DNA of 64,000 nucleotides, taken from the NCBI RefSeq assembly GCF_000633355.1, contig NZ_AYMQ01000040.1, positions 1 through 64,000 of the forward strand, in the 5' to 3' direction. Numbering within the stretch: position 1 is the first letter of the stretch; every line of letters starts with the position of its first letter. Under the pieces are notes generated by a model. The model made no database searches, was not told the origin of the DNA, and saw nothing but the letters and a program-made list of their open reading frames with translations. Positions 19,001 to 25,220 of this stretch are shown in pieces. This stretch comes from Serratia sp. H1w. Its GTDB lineage: Bacteria; Pseudomonadota; Gammaproteobacteria; Enterobacterales; Enterobacteriaceae. Position numbers and translations under genes: made by a program.

Positions 19001-19322
19001 TGCCGAAATCCGCAGGTGGGGTGATGGTTGGCGGAGGCGTTGCCACATCAGCCACATCCGCACCGCATACCATACAGATCAGATCCCCGTCTTCCATCGG
19101 GTGGCCGTTTTGGCAATGTGCTGTCTCTGGTAAGGCGGCAAGGCTCTCGTTGGCTTCCTGCACGATTTCTTGAGCGCTGACTACGGCGATGGGCCGCCAT
19201 CCATTGGCGTGAATGGGCTCGGAAGACAGATCCCAATCGCAGGGATGATGGTTGATGTGGCCCTCACAGAAAATTTCTGTTAATCCACGTTCCGTATGGC
19301 AATTAGGGCAAAAACGCATCAT
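13020..19322 (-). CDS. Zinc-ribbon / degenerate kinase / DUF4011-type SF1 helicase / Vsr-like nuclease fusion (2100 aa)
   Basis: Domains in order: zinc-ribbon cysteines at 5, 8, 19 and 28 and again at 70, 83 and 86; a protein-kinase-like fold at about 113-365; a linker of about 350 residues; a DUF4011-like segment near 735-805 (GMYLGFPF, APLLLWPI); then a superfamily 1 helicase with Walker A GPPGTGKS at 974-981, a long helical insertion, Walker B DEAS at 1638-1641, GDEKQMPP, and motif VI VAITRAR at 1902-1908; last a Vsr/PD-(D/E)xK-like end domain with GIECD (E2024, D2026). The kinase lacks a glycine loop and the VAIK lysine, has HRN for HRD and EFG for DFG, so it is probably a pseudokinase. 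DUF4011-helicase-Vsr proteins are known in defence islands. Two ATG codons (19322, 19319) follow GGAAG. Confidence 0.9.
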   Translation of the reverse strand: MMRFCPNCHTERGLTEIFCEGHINHHPCDWDLSSEPIHANGWRPIAVVSAQEIVQEANESLAALPETAHCQNGHPMEDGDLICMVCGADVADVATPPPTITPPADFGTVTQIGHWQILRRINQHDSIRERYQAQHQESGQHGILTLYAYGAEPDMAVYEVVRNLPREHVPEILETGRWNARAWQVAEEITSGSLADAATQGDFWQPEEIPHIVRELGSALASFAEHGLRHRNLRPSNLLIRTRHPLDLVIIEFGSACLSEFDLDIVSPLEITRYSAPETLAGGVAAASDWWSLGIILLEQITQGRCFDNIHPHAFLIQVLANGVTLPEQLDPQTRLLLRGLLTRDRHLRWQWPEVQAWLDGRPVAVADEAHSAADNQQIGITLNQRRYTQPAVFALSAAEQPHWQEALTLMQRGTLVSWAQQAGLTDTLLTQLQQAVELADLNDDYRLMLVLKVLNPPMPLILRGEIVTPSWLLEHPQEGHALLVSSLPDFLAQREPTHWLSQLKARQERVRQRGANLKIVFNEDLLRIHLLATSRARLLAIWEEQRKLFPDTPHSGLRTLIDRRNLNEDELILLLSASIEQFTSAASLLVQASELAGRYHIMSFDRDESRALLALSRTEIYQRLAERINGFNRCGINDIDDWAARFMLTRRLPLEQALVMLAIPPAQWLVPEKQRYIHQVLDFFTRKITASTMRGSLVRMNIPPHAGRVDLTGLGGQRNSAETLLNHLLTRSRLPISVDSQILLDSEQAGRQLRTLYAQTQLYMRDTGINGMYLGFPFIVVNTQPKQMKPRIAPLLLWPININMEAGIRGIASLRFDHDRGAVCLNPALENFVGIPAVKRWQEIADQLLSQAALSAEEVIESFAALVPVQDHQLVRLPPLSVEIPDDTSRLVGSAVLFHAAFIGQAIGEDLRQLRQLSPAGTSLETALGLRPDATPVVQPTSAQECYFTAASDPSQESAVLAARNAPGLLIEGPPGTGKSQTIVNMVADAIGQQRSLLIICQKPAALEVVFKRIMAGGLGDRVVMVKDAQKGRDTIIRNIRAQLETLYQPAETNQVNPWIASRENTGRQLDQLEQDLDGYYRALYQPDESTGISYRDLLSELMVLATHTERLELPALQPVLQHCTLAQIEGIKRAIMPTIAIWLAADYEHSPLAQLSPFLSNQATLQDFTARFTRFCQVEQHREQELANPHRAFEVTESEEYQQSLVTYQTALASLTAQEWADLAQWLPLFYAHNGSVVQGEQILAQLEQLAARLQEIDSSGSDPLLFAPLANCDSQRLVQLSQAAAEAEQRTLWQRLNPWYYLRRSKLQLFLQQVGLQNSPDTLARLLISARSEQQWRSVRTELNRLHQRLSLPAIGPLDSLALTRQLATTQRDLRNIRAQYLRLSSAAGIQRLIPAIIDHQQAGFARECEEIAAAIARCVARKASAEALEELQGWLENAASETFAQAIQQNRPLSATLEAITAALPTLAAYQQFRPVAAQLDATSLNILAILRQQTTTLASFEPQRLALVVEQALDREMRLVWKQQLEWRLPILLQPPSAIHDRIEQLTIADGKMRALNKLELTEAIKMENVSPLRAWEEITRLTGKRARRLREFIEQGSSLGLMHLRPVWLMTPDVASQVLPLKAGLFDTVIYDEASQMPVEYALPTLFRSRNMVVSGDEKQMPPSAFFSGKAVVEDDADDDEELLETDGAQQEEQAESWDYRQISDCPDLLHLARTVLPSQTLAIHYRSAYRQLISFSNHAFYENRLNIPVQHSGKMIAAVKPVSLMMVNGLYQNQSNQREAEQVASVLAEIWQQPYAARPSVGVVTFNQKQAQLIQNVLEAWAEQSDGFRQAYREEQQRLEEDEDMSFFVKNVENVQGDERDVIIFSTTFGRNTQGTFRRNFGILGQQGGERRLNVAITRARNQVMIISSMPIAEISDLLTTRRQPDIPRDFLQGYLEYARCLTAGEFAQSQALLMRMNRTELASRAPTEQRDGFVQSVVEYIQSQGWLIAESAQDGAFYFDCIIEDPSTGRYLLGIECDMPRHALLQHARARELWRPSVLKRVTAMRHRISIQQWYHHGHEERLRLTQAITQAMGLEQQPVVTAEQAISEEML

Positions 19323-19345
19323 TGCGGTAGCTTCCAGGCGCTGAG

Positions 19346-19975
19346 TTATTTGGTGACAGGGGAAAAGGAGTGCCCCTGCTGTTCGAGCAGGGTACGTAGC
19401 CGAATTAAATCATCCCGGCGCGGAATGCCGATCAGGCTGACTCTTCCCTGTTGATCAAGCGTCATATCCAGTACTTTTTCGTGCTCATTGAGTGGCTGGT
19501 GGTAGTCACTAAAATGAGTTTTACCCAGCTCGGTCAGTAAATGCAAAACTTGGTTATCACTGCCGCGCAGTTTGAGCGTTTGTGGGCTTTGTTGTTCAAA
19601 CGGGCCGGAAACCAGCGCATCGATCAATCCCACCATGGAATTCAAATGGGGGAGGATGGCGTCATAGGCGTGGCCGCTAAACACCAGAATATTGCCGCTA
19701 AAATCCTGACGAATGGCCGATAGCAGGCGGCCTAGTGCCTCAGGCTGATCGAAAGGCTCTCCGCCGGAGAGGGTGATGCCATCCGCCTGGGAATACCACG
19801 GGCGCAGCTGTGCTACCAGCGCCTCAATCGCTATCTTGTCGCGGGTGAATCGCCAGGTTTCTGGCGACAGGCAGCCGGGACAACGCAAAGAGCATCCCTG
19901 AAACCAGATCCCAATACGTTTCCCCGGCCCCAGGGTGGTCACCGGAAAGTGCAAACGTGCCAGGCCCACCGTCAT
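19346..19975 (-). CDS. Radical-SAM activase-like protein (NrdG/PflA-type fold)
   Basis: A 209-residue protein with the radical-SAM iron-sulfur motif CSLRCPGC (Cys 28, 32 and 35 from this start), a CX3CX2C spacing as in NrdG, and ITLSGGEPFDQPEAL, the SAM-binding GGE motif. Close relatives activate glycyl-radical enzymes. No glycyl-radical enzyme is encoded in this window, so the substrate is unknown; it may modify another member of the cassette. The ATG at 19975 overlaps the preceding AAA+ gene stop (TGATG), so the two are coupled. A TTG three bases earlier is an alternative start. The gap to the next gene is 23 bases. True NrdG normally sits beside nrdD, which is not here. Confidence 0.85.
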   Translation of the reverse strand: MTVGLARLHFPVTTLGPGKRIGIWFQGCSLRCPGCLSPETWRFTRDKIAIEALVAQLRPWYSQADGITLSGGEPFDQPEALGRLLSAIRQDFSGNILVFSGHAYDAILPHLNSMVGLIDALVSGPFEQQSPQTLKLRGSDNQVLHLLTELGKTHFSDYHQPLNEHEKVLDMTLDQQGRVSLIGIPRRDDLIRLRTLLEQQGHSFSPVTK

Positions 19976-21816
19976 CAATGTTGCCTGCTCAGGATTAGCT
20001 GTGTGGAGGCTCCTGTCAGCAGCTCGATTACCTGGTAGCTTTCACCCGGTTGTGCGTCGCAATCAAACAGCGCCCGTGAAAGTGGGTTAACCAAATGCGC
20101 TTCCAGATGGTTACGAATGCCACGCCCACCGTTGGATAAGTCGGCCAGACAAAGTTCACGCAATCGCTCCAGAGCCGCCTCGCCAAGGGTGACAGTCAGT
20201 CCTAGCCTGGTTAGCCCTGCCAACGTGTTCTCTGTCATCTGGTTGAATATCTGCCCGGCAACCTCGGGACGGATAAAGTCAAAAACGATAATGTTTTCAC
20301 CGATGCGGTTAAGCAGCTCTGGGCGGTTGAGCACCAGCTTGAAGTGGCGTTCAATCTCGGCTTTGACGTTTTTCTGCACCGTTTCAAACGGCTCTTCCGG
20401 CAGCACGTTGGCCACCCGTTCACCGTGATTATCCAAGCGATAGATACCCAGGTTGGAGGTGAAAATAATCAGGGCTTCGGAGAAATAGACCCGGTCGCCA
20501 CGGCCGGACGTCAGCACGCCGTCATCGATAATCTGTAAAAACTTATCCATCAACCGTGGGTGGGCCTTTTCTATCTCATCAAACAGCACCACGCTAAACG
20601 GCTTCTCCCGAATGGCGTTGGTCAACTCGCCGCCCTGGTTATAACCAATATAGCCAGGCGGAGCACCAATCAAACGTTGATCCGCATGTTCGGCACTAAA
20701 TTCCGACATATCGAAGCGGATATAGGCACTTTCGTCGCCAAACAGCAGCTCGGTGACGGTTTTGGCCAGCTCGGTTTTCCCCACACCGGTCGGGCCAGCT
20801 AAAAAGACCACGCCACGGGGGCGACCCCCTTGTTTTCCGCCACCGACGCCTGTTACCGCACGCTTGATGATGTCCAACATATGGGTAATGGCGTGCGTCT
20901 GCCCTTTGACGCGTTTTTGGATGGTACCTTCGGCCTGACGAATTTTCGCTTTCTCAATTTTCAGCCAGGGGTCTTCGGTGATCCCTACTTTATAGCGTCG
21001 AACCGCGTCGCTAATCTGCTCTTGGGCCACCCCTTCAATGCGGGCCAGCCGGGCAATAGCGTTCATATCCAGCAGCAGTAACCCTTCCGTTTCATCCACA
21101 AACTCCTGAGCCGCTTGCTCTTGGCGAGCTGCGTCAGCAGATTGGCCTGGTAGGGAACGTAACAGCGCGGGGGCTAACATATGGCGGGCAATGCGATCGG
21201 GTTTGGCAACCGGGATAGGGCGGATCAGCGGGTTGTTGATTAAAAACCAGTCTGGTAAATCGCCTTCTTTATCCACCACCCACAACACGGTATTAAAAAA
21301 TGCCCGCCGCTGTTCACCGTAAGGGCGTGCCCGGGCCTGATGGGATAGCACCAATGCGCGAGTAAACAGGCTATGCTCCGCCGGTGAGAGGTTATCCCGG
21401 TGGTTAATCAGGCAAGAGGCGAAATCCACAATCAGCGCCACCGGTTCACTGGGGAGTTCAATCAGCCTTTCCAGCGTGGCGCTCAACAGATCCATTCCAC
21501 CGCTGGCGCGACCATCTACCACGTTAAGGCCCAATTGGCTCAGCAGCTTGTGTGTGGGTGCAGGGTCTTCGCCCGGCGGCACCATCGGCATAAAACCATT
21601 CAGCAGATTAAAAATCACCACGTGCTGATAGCCTGCTTCCCGCAGTGCATTATGCAGCGATTGGTTAAACGCCAGGGGGGTGACGATGCCGGGGCTAATC
21701 TCACAGGCTTGCAGATCGCGCACGTTGCCTGACAGCACGAACTGGCTTTTTAAGGGTAAAAAGCGCAGCAGGTCGCGCATCCAACGGGGTTGCTGATAAC
21801 GATTAGGCTGTTGCAT
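19975..21816 (-). CDS. Two-module AAA+ ATPase with ClpB/ClpA-type second module
   Basis: A 613-residue protein from the ATG at 21816, chosen because AAGGGA precedes it; the frame is open to 22050. The C-terminal half is a Clp-type (D2) AAA+ module: Walker A GPTGVGKT at 341-348, pore-loop-like GYIGYNQGG, Walker B FDEIEKAHP (D413, E414), sensor FTSN, and a C-terminal small domain. The N-terminal half has strand patterns of an AAA fold (FVLSGNVRDLQ, ALIVDFASC, LWVVDKEGD) but no Walker A lysine, so it looks inactive. There is no ClpB M-domain and no Clp N-domain. It opens the four-gene cassette and probably remodels a partner protein or nucleoprotein complex. Its exact function is unknown. Confidence 0.88.
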   Translation of the reverse strand: MQQPNRYQQPRWMRDLLRFLPLKSQFVLSGNVRDLQACEISPGIVTPLAFNQSLHNALREAGYQHVVIFNLLNGFMPMVPPGEDPAPTHKLLSQLGLNVVDGRASGGMDLLSATLERLIELPSEPVALIVDFASCLINHRDNLSPAEHSLFTRALVLSHQARARPYGEQRRAFFNTVLWVVDKEGDLPDWFLINNPLIRPIPVAKPDRIARHMLAPALLRSLPGQSADAARQEQAAQEFVDETEGLLLLDMNAIARLARIEGVAQEQISDAVRRYKVGITEDPWLKIEKAKIRQAEGTIQKRVKGQTHAITHMLDIIKRAVTGVGGGKQGGRPRGVVFLAGPTGVGKTELAKTVTELLFGDESAYIRFDMSEFSAEHADQRLIGAPPGYIGYNQGGELTNAIREKPFSVVLFDEIEKAHPRLMDKFLQIIDDGVLTSGRGDRVYFSEALIIFTSNLGIYRLDNHGERVANVLPEEPFETVQKNVKAEIERHFKLVLNRPELLNRIGENIIVFDFIRPEVAGQIFNQMTENTLAGLTRLGLTVTLGEAALERLRELCLADLSNGGRGIRNHLEAHLVNPLSRALFDCDAQPGESYQVIELLTGASTQLILSRQH

Positions 21817-22083
21817 TGAGATCCCTTGTGATTGTTTCCGCCGGAGTTCGTCCCGCTTCTCTTGCAGAGAGCAGCATCCGTACCGCATCCTTATTAGCCG
21901 TAAGGATAATTCATCCTGGAGATGACAGATAGGGTGCGCTTGAACACTACTCAATCTGAAACGGGCTGAATACCACGCATCACCATTGATTTTCCCACCG
22001 ATTAGCACCATGTTAGAGAGAAGTTTATTTTTGTCTGGCCTGGTGTACACATCGGGCCAACCACCCTAATCAGGACTTCCTCT
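21817..22083. promoter_or_regulatory. Divergent promoter region between the AAA+ cassette and prlC
   Basis: These 267 bases must carry the promoters for both directions. I could not assign -10/-35 pairs with confidence. A CTTGAA at about 21940 resembles half of a heat-shock (sigma-32) -35 element, but no matching -10 was found at the right distance. Confidence 0.4.
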
Positions 22084-24126
22084 ATGACCAACCCGTTGCT
22101 GACACCGTTTGCCTTACCGCCATTCTCTGCCATTCGCCCTGAAGATATCGTCCCTGCGGTGACATCCGCCTTGGCGGATTGCCGCGCTGCGGTCGAGCGG
22201 GTGGTTGCTCAACCGGGGCCATTTACCTGGGATAATTTGTGTGAGCCGCTGGCTGAGTGTGACGACCGTCTATCGCGTATCTGGTCACCAATCAACCATC
22301 TGAACTCGGTAAAAAACAGCCCGGAATTGCGCGAAGCCTATGAGCAGGCGTTGCCGTTGCTTTCCGAGTACGGTACCTGGGTTGGCCAGCACGAGGGGCT
22401 GTATCAGGCCTATCGCAGTCTGAAAGAGGGAAGTGATTTCGCCAATCTGTCCACGCCACAGCGCAAGTCGGTAGAAAATGCCCTGCGTGACTTTGAGCTG
22501 TCAGGCATTGGCCTGCCGGTAGAAAAACAAAAGCGCTACGGCGAGATCGTTGCGCGTCTGTCCGAGCTGGGTTCGACCTATAGCAACAACGTGCTCGACG
22601 CCACCATGGGCTGGAGCAAACTGATTACCGACGTCAGCGAACTGAGCGGTCTGCCAGAAAGCGCGCTGGCCCAAGCCCAGGCGATGGCGCAGGCCAAAGA
22701 GCAGCAAGGCTGGTTGCTGACGCTGGACATGCCGAGCTACCTGCCGGTAATGACCTATGCCGATAACCAGGCGCTGCGTGAAGAGATGTATCGCGCCTTT
22801 ACCACCCGCGCCTCCGATCAGGGGCCAAATGCCGGTAAATGGGATAACAGCGAAGTGATGGCGGAAACGCTGGCACTGCGCCATGAATTGGCACAGCTGC
22901 TGGGCTTTGCCAGCTATGCAGAAAAATCGCTGGCGACCAAAATGGCCGAAAGCCCGGAGCAGGTGCTCGGTTTTCTGAGCGATCTGGCCAAGCGTGCTCG
23001 CCCACAGGCAGAGCAGGAACTGGCACAGGTAAGCGCTTTCGCCAAAGAGCATTATGGGGCGGAAGTGCTGGAAGCCTGGGATATGGCGTATTACAGCGAA
23101 AAGCAGAAGCAACACCTGTTCTCCATCAGCGATGAGCAACTGCGCCCTTATTTCCCAGAACAGCGCGTGCTGGAAGGCCTGTTTGAAGTGGTTAACCGTA
23201 TTTACGGCATCACAGCCAAAGAACGGCAGGGTGTCGATACCTGGCATCCGGAGGTGCGTTTCTTCGATCTGTTCGATGCCAAGGGCGAACTGCGCGGGAG
23301 TTTCTATCTGGACTTGTATGCCCGTGAGAACAAGCGCGGTGGTGCATGGATGGATGATTGCGTCGGCAGCCTGCGTAAAGCCAATGGCGAATTGCAAAAG
23401 CCGGTCGCTTATCTGACCTGTAACTTTAACCGTCCGCTGGGTGACCAGCCGGCGCTGTTTACCCATAACGAAGTCACCACGCTGTTCCATGAGTTTGGCC
23501 ACGGCCTGCACCACATGCTGACGCAGATCGATACCGCCGGAGTCTCTGGCATCAATGGTGTGCCTTGGGATGCGGTAGAGCTGCCAAGTCAGTTTATGGA
23601 AAACTGGTGCTGGGAACCGGAGGCATTGGCGTTTATTTCGGGCCACTTCCAGACCGGTGAGCCGTTGCCGAAAGACTTGCTGGACAAAATGCTGGAGGCG
23701 AAAAACTATCAGGCGGCGCTGTTTATCCTGCGTCAGTTGGAGTTTGGCCTGTTCGATTTCCGTATGCACGCCGAATATAGCCCGGAGAAAGGGGCACAGA
23801 TCCTGCCAACCTTAGCCGAAGTGAAGAAAATGGTGGCAGTGATACCTTCGCCAAGCTGGGGCCGTTTCCCACATGCGTTCAGCCATATCTTTGCTGGTGG
23901 CTACGCGGCGGGTTACTACAGCTACCTGTGGGCAGAAGTGCTGTCGGCTGATGCCTACTCGCGCTTTGAAGATGAGGGGATTTTCAACGCCGAAACCGGT
24001 AAATCCTTCCTCGATAACATCTTGTCACGCGGGGGTTCCGAAGAGCCGATGGAATTGTTCAAACGCTTCCGTGGCCGTGAACCGAAGCTGGATGCTATGC
24101 TGCGCCATTACGGTATTAAAGGGTAA
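22084..24126 (+). CDS. prlC: Oligopeptidase A
   Basis: A 680-residue zinc metallopeptidase of the M3 (thimet oligopeptidase) family that degrades peptides, including cleaved signal peptides, in the cytoplasm. The zinc site [10 protein letters not shown] lies at about residues 469-478 and the third ligand glutamate about 25 residues later. Start and length match E. coli PrlC ([15 protein letters not shown]). It is followed after 8 bases by rsmJ, the arrangement seen in E. coli. Confidence 0.97.
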   Translation: MTNPLLTPFALPPFSAIRPEDIVPAVTSALADCRAAVERVVAQPGPFTWDNLCEPLAECDDRLSRIWSPINHLNSVKNSPELREAYEQALPLLSEYGTWVGQHEGLYQAYRSLKEGSDFANLSTPQRKSVENALRDFELSGIGLPVEKQKRYGEIVARLSELGSTYSNNVLDATMGWSKLITDVSELSGLPESALAQAQAMAQAKEQQGWLLTLDMPSYLPVMTYADNQALREEMYRAFTTRASDQGPNAGKWDNSEVMAETLALRHELAQLLGFASYAEKSLATKMAESPEQVLGFLSDLAKRARPQAEQELAQVSAFAKEHYGAEVLEAWDMAYYSEKQKQHLFSISDEQLRPYFPEQRVLEGLFEVVNRIYGITAKERQGVDTWHPEVRFFDLFDAKGELRGSFYLDLYARENKRGGAWMDDCVGSLRKANGELQKPVAYLTCNFNRPLGDQPALFTHNEVTTLFHEFGHGLHHMLTQIDTAGVSGINGVPWDAVELPSQFMENWCWEPEALAFISGHFQTGEPLPKDLLDKMLEAKNYQAALFILRQLEFGLFDFRMHAEYSPEKGAQILPTLAEVKKMVAVIPSPSWGRFPHAFSHIFAGGYAAGYYSYLWAEVLSADAYSRFEDEGIFNAETGKSFLDNILSRGGSEEPMELFKRFRGREPKLDAMLRHYGIKG

Positions 24127-24134
24127 CCCGCCAA

Positions 24135-24881
24135 GTGAGCGTGTTTTTATTGTGTGAAGAAGGCGCCGACCCCGGCGCCTTGTCTATTCTGGCCGAGCGT
24201 TGGCAACTGGTCTCCGAGCCGGACGCATTGATGGTGCTGGTGCTGACGCCAGAACGTTTGGAACTGCGTAAGCGTGACGAGCCAAAGCTTGGCGCTATCT
24301 TTGTCGATTTTATTTCCGGCCCGATGGCCCATCGGCGGCGTTTCGGTGGCGGCCGTGGCGAAGCGGTGGCCAAAGCGGTCGGGATCAAGGGCCGCTATGT
24401 GCCTAGCGTGGTAGATGCAACGGCTGGATTGGGGCGTGATGCGTTTGTGTTGGCGTCACTGGGTTGCCATGTTCGTATGCTGGAGCGCAATCCAGTGGTT
24501 GCCGCCCTGCTCGATGACGGTCTGCAACGGGGCTATCAGGACGCAGAGATTGGTCCTTGGCTGAGTGAGCGTATGACGTTACTGCATGCCTCCAGCCTGA
24601 CGGCGCTGAGCGATCTCGATCCGCGCCCGGAAGTGGTGTATCTCGACCCGATGTATCCCCATAAGCAGAAAAGCGCGTTGGTGAAAAAAGAGATGCGGGT
24701 ATTTCAGTCGCTGGTGGGCAGTGACGACGATGCCGATGGTTTGCTGGGGCCAGCCCGCAGGCTCGCGACCAAACGGATTGTGGTGAAACGCCCGGACTAT
24801 GCTCCGCCGCTGGCTGATGTTCCTGCTCATGCCGCGACGACGACCAAGAACCACCGTTTCGATATTTATATGCCGCTGTGA
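24135..24881 (+). CDS. rsmJ: 16S rRNA (guanine-1516-N2)-methyltransferase RsmJ
   Basis: A 248-residue SAM-dependent methyltransferase acting on G1516 of 16S rRNA. Conserved blocks are [29 protein letters not shown], the SAM-binding [16 protein letters not shown] at about 94-109, and the catalytic YLDPMYPHK near 173. The start is GTG at 24135, 8 bases after prlC, which gives the family length. Confidence 0.95.
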   Translation: MSVFLLCEEGADPGALSILAERWQLVSEPDALMVLVLTPERLELRKRDEPKLGAIFVDFISGPMAHRRRFGGGRGEAVAKAVGIKGRYVPSVVDATAGLGRDAFVLASLGCHVRMLERNPVVAALLDDGLQRGYQDAEIGPWLSERMTLLHASSLTALSDLDPRPEVVYLDPMYPHKQKSALVKKEMRVFQSLVGSDDDADGLLGPARRLATKRIVVKRPDYAPPLADVPAHAATTTKNHRFDIYMPL

Positions 24882-24954
24882 GCCCCTCTTCCTAACCCTA
24901 AGGAGTAATGTTAGTCAGTTAAGCAACGCAATACTTGGCTAGCGTGCCGTGGTG

Positions 24955-25109
24955 CCCCTCACCCTAGCCCTCTCCCACAGGGAGAGGGGACCGATCGTGC
25001 CACAGATTATCTCTTGCACCTGACCGCGACTCCAGGTTAGCTCCCTCTCCCCATACAAGTGTTTATGAAACTCTCAGCCTTTACATCGGGAGAGGGCTGG
25101 GGTGAGGGG
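24955..25109. repeat. Intergenic inverted-repeat element, copy 2, with an interrupted right arm
   Basis: The left arm (24955-24989) reads CCCCTCACCCTAGCC then CTCTCCCACAGGGAGAGGGG. The right arm ends GGGAGAGGGCTGGGGTGAGGGG at 25109. Compared with the copy at 9459-9629, the loop of the right-arm hairpin is enlarged: about 35 bases (roughly 25052-25087) stand where copy 1 has about 4. It lies between rsmJ and the nucleotidase gene in a 339-base gap. Confidence 0.75.
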
Positions 25110-25206
25110 AATTCATTGAACTGACTCACATTTCCCGTGTTCATTCTGTAATCTCACTGGTAACGCTGAGATGTACGTCTCATAATCCTGTTTAATTACA
25201 ATCAAC

Positions 25207-25212
25207 TATAAT
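25207..25212 (+). promoter_or_regulatory. Candidate -10 element immediately before the nucleotidase gene
   Basis: TATAAT ends 8 bases before the start codon at 25221, and no Shine-Dalgarno sequence lies between them. If used, transcription would begin at or within a base or two of the ATG, giving a leaderless mRNA. The -35 region is weak. Confidence 0.4.
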
Positions 25213-25220
25213 GAAATTTC

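Noticed and set aside
21930-22000. Sigma-32 heat-shock promoter before prlC
   Set aside because: A CTTGAA is present, but no CCCCAT-like -10 is found at 13-15 bases.
22501-23769. A 422-codon open frame opposite prlC
   Set aside because: Antisense shadow of prlC with low-complexity composition and no family features.
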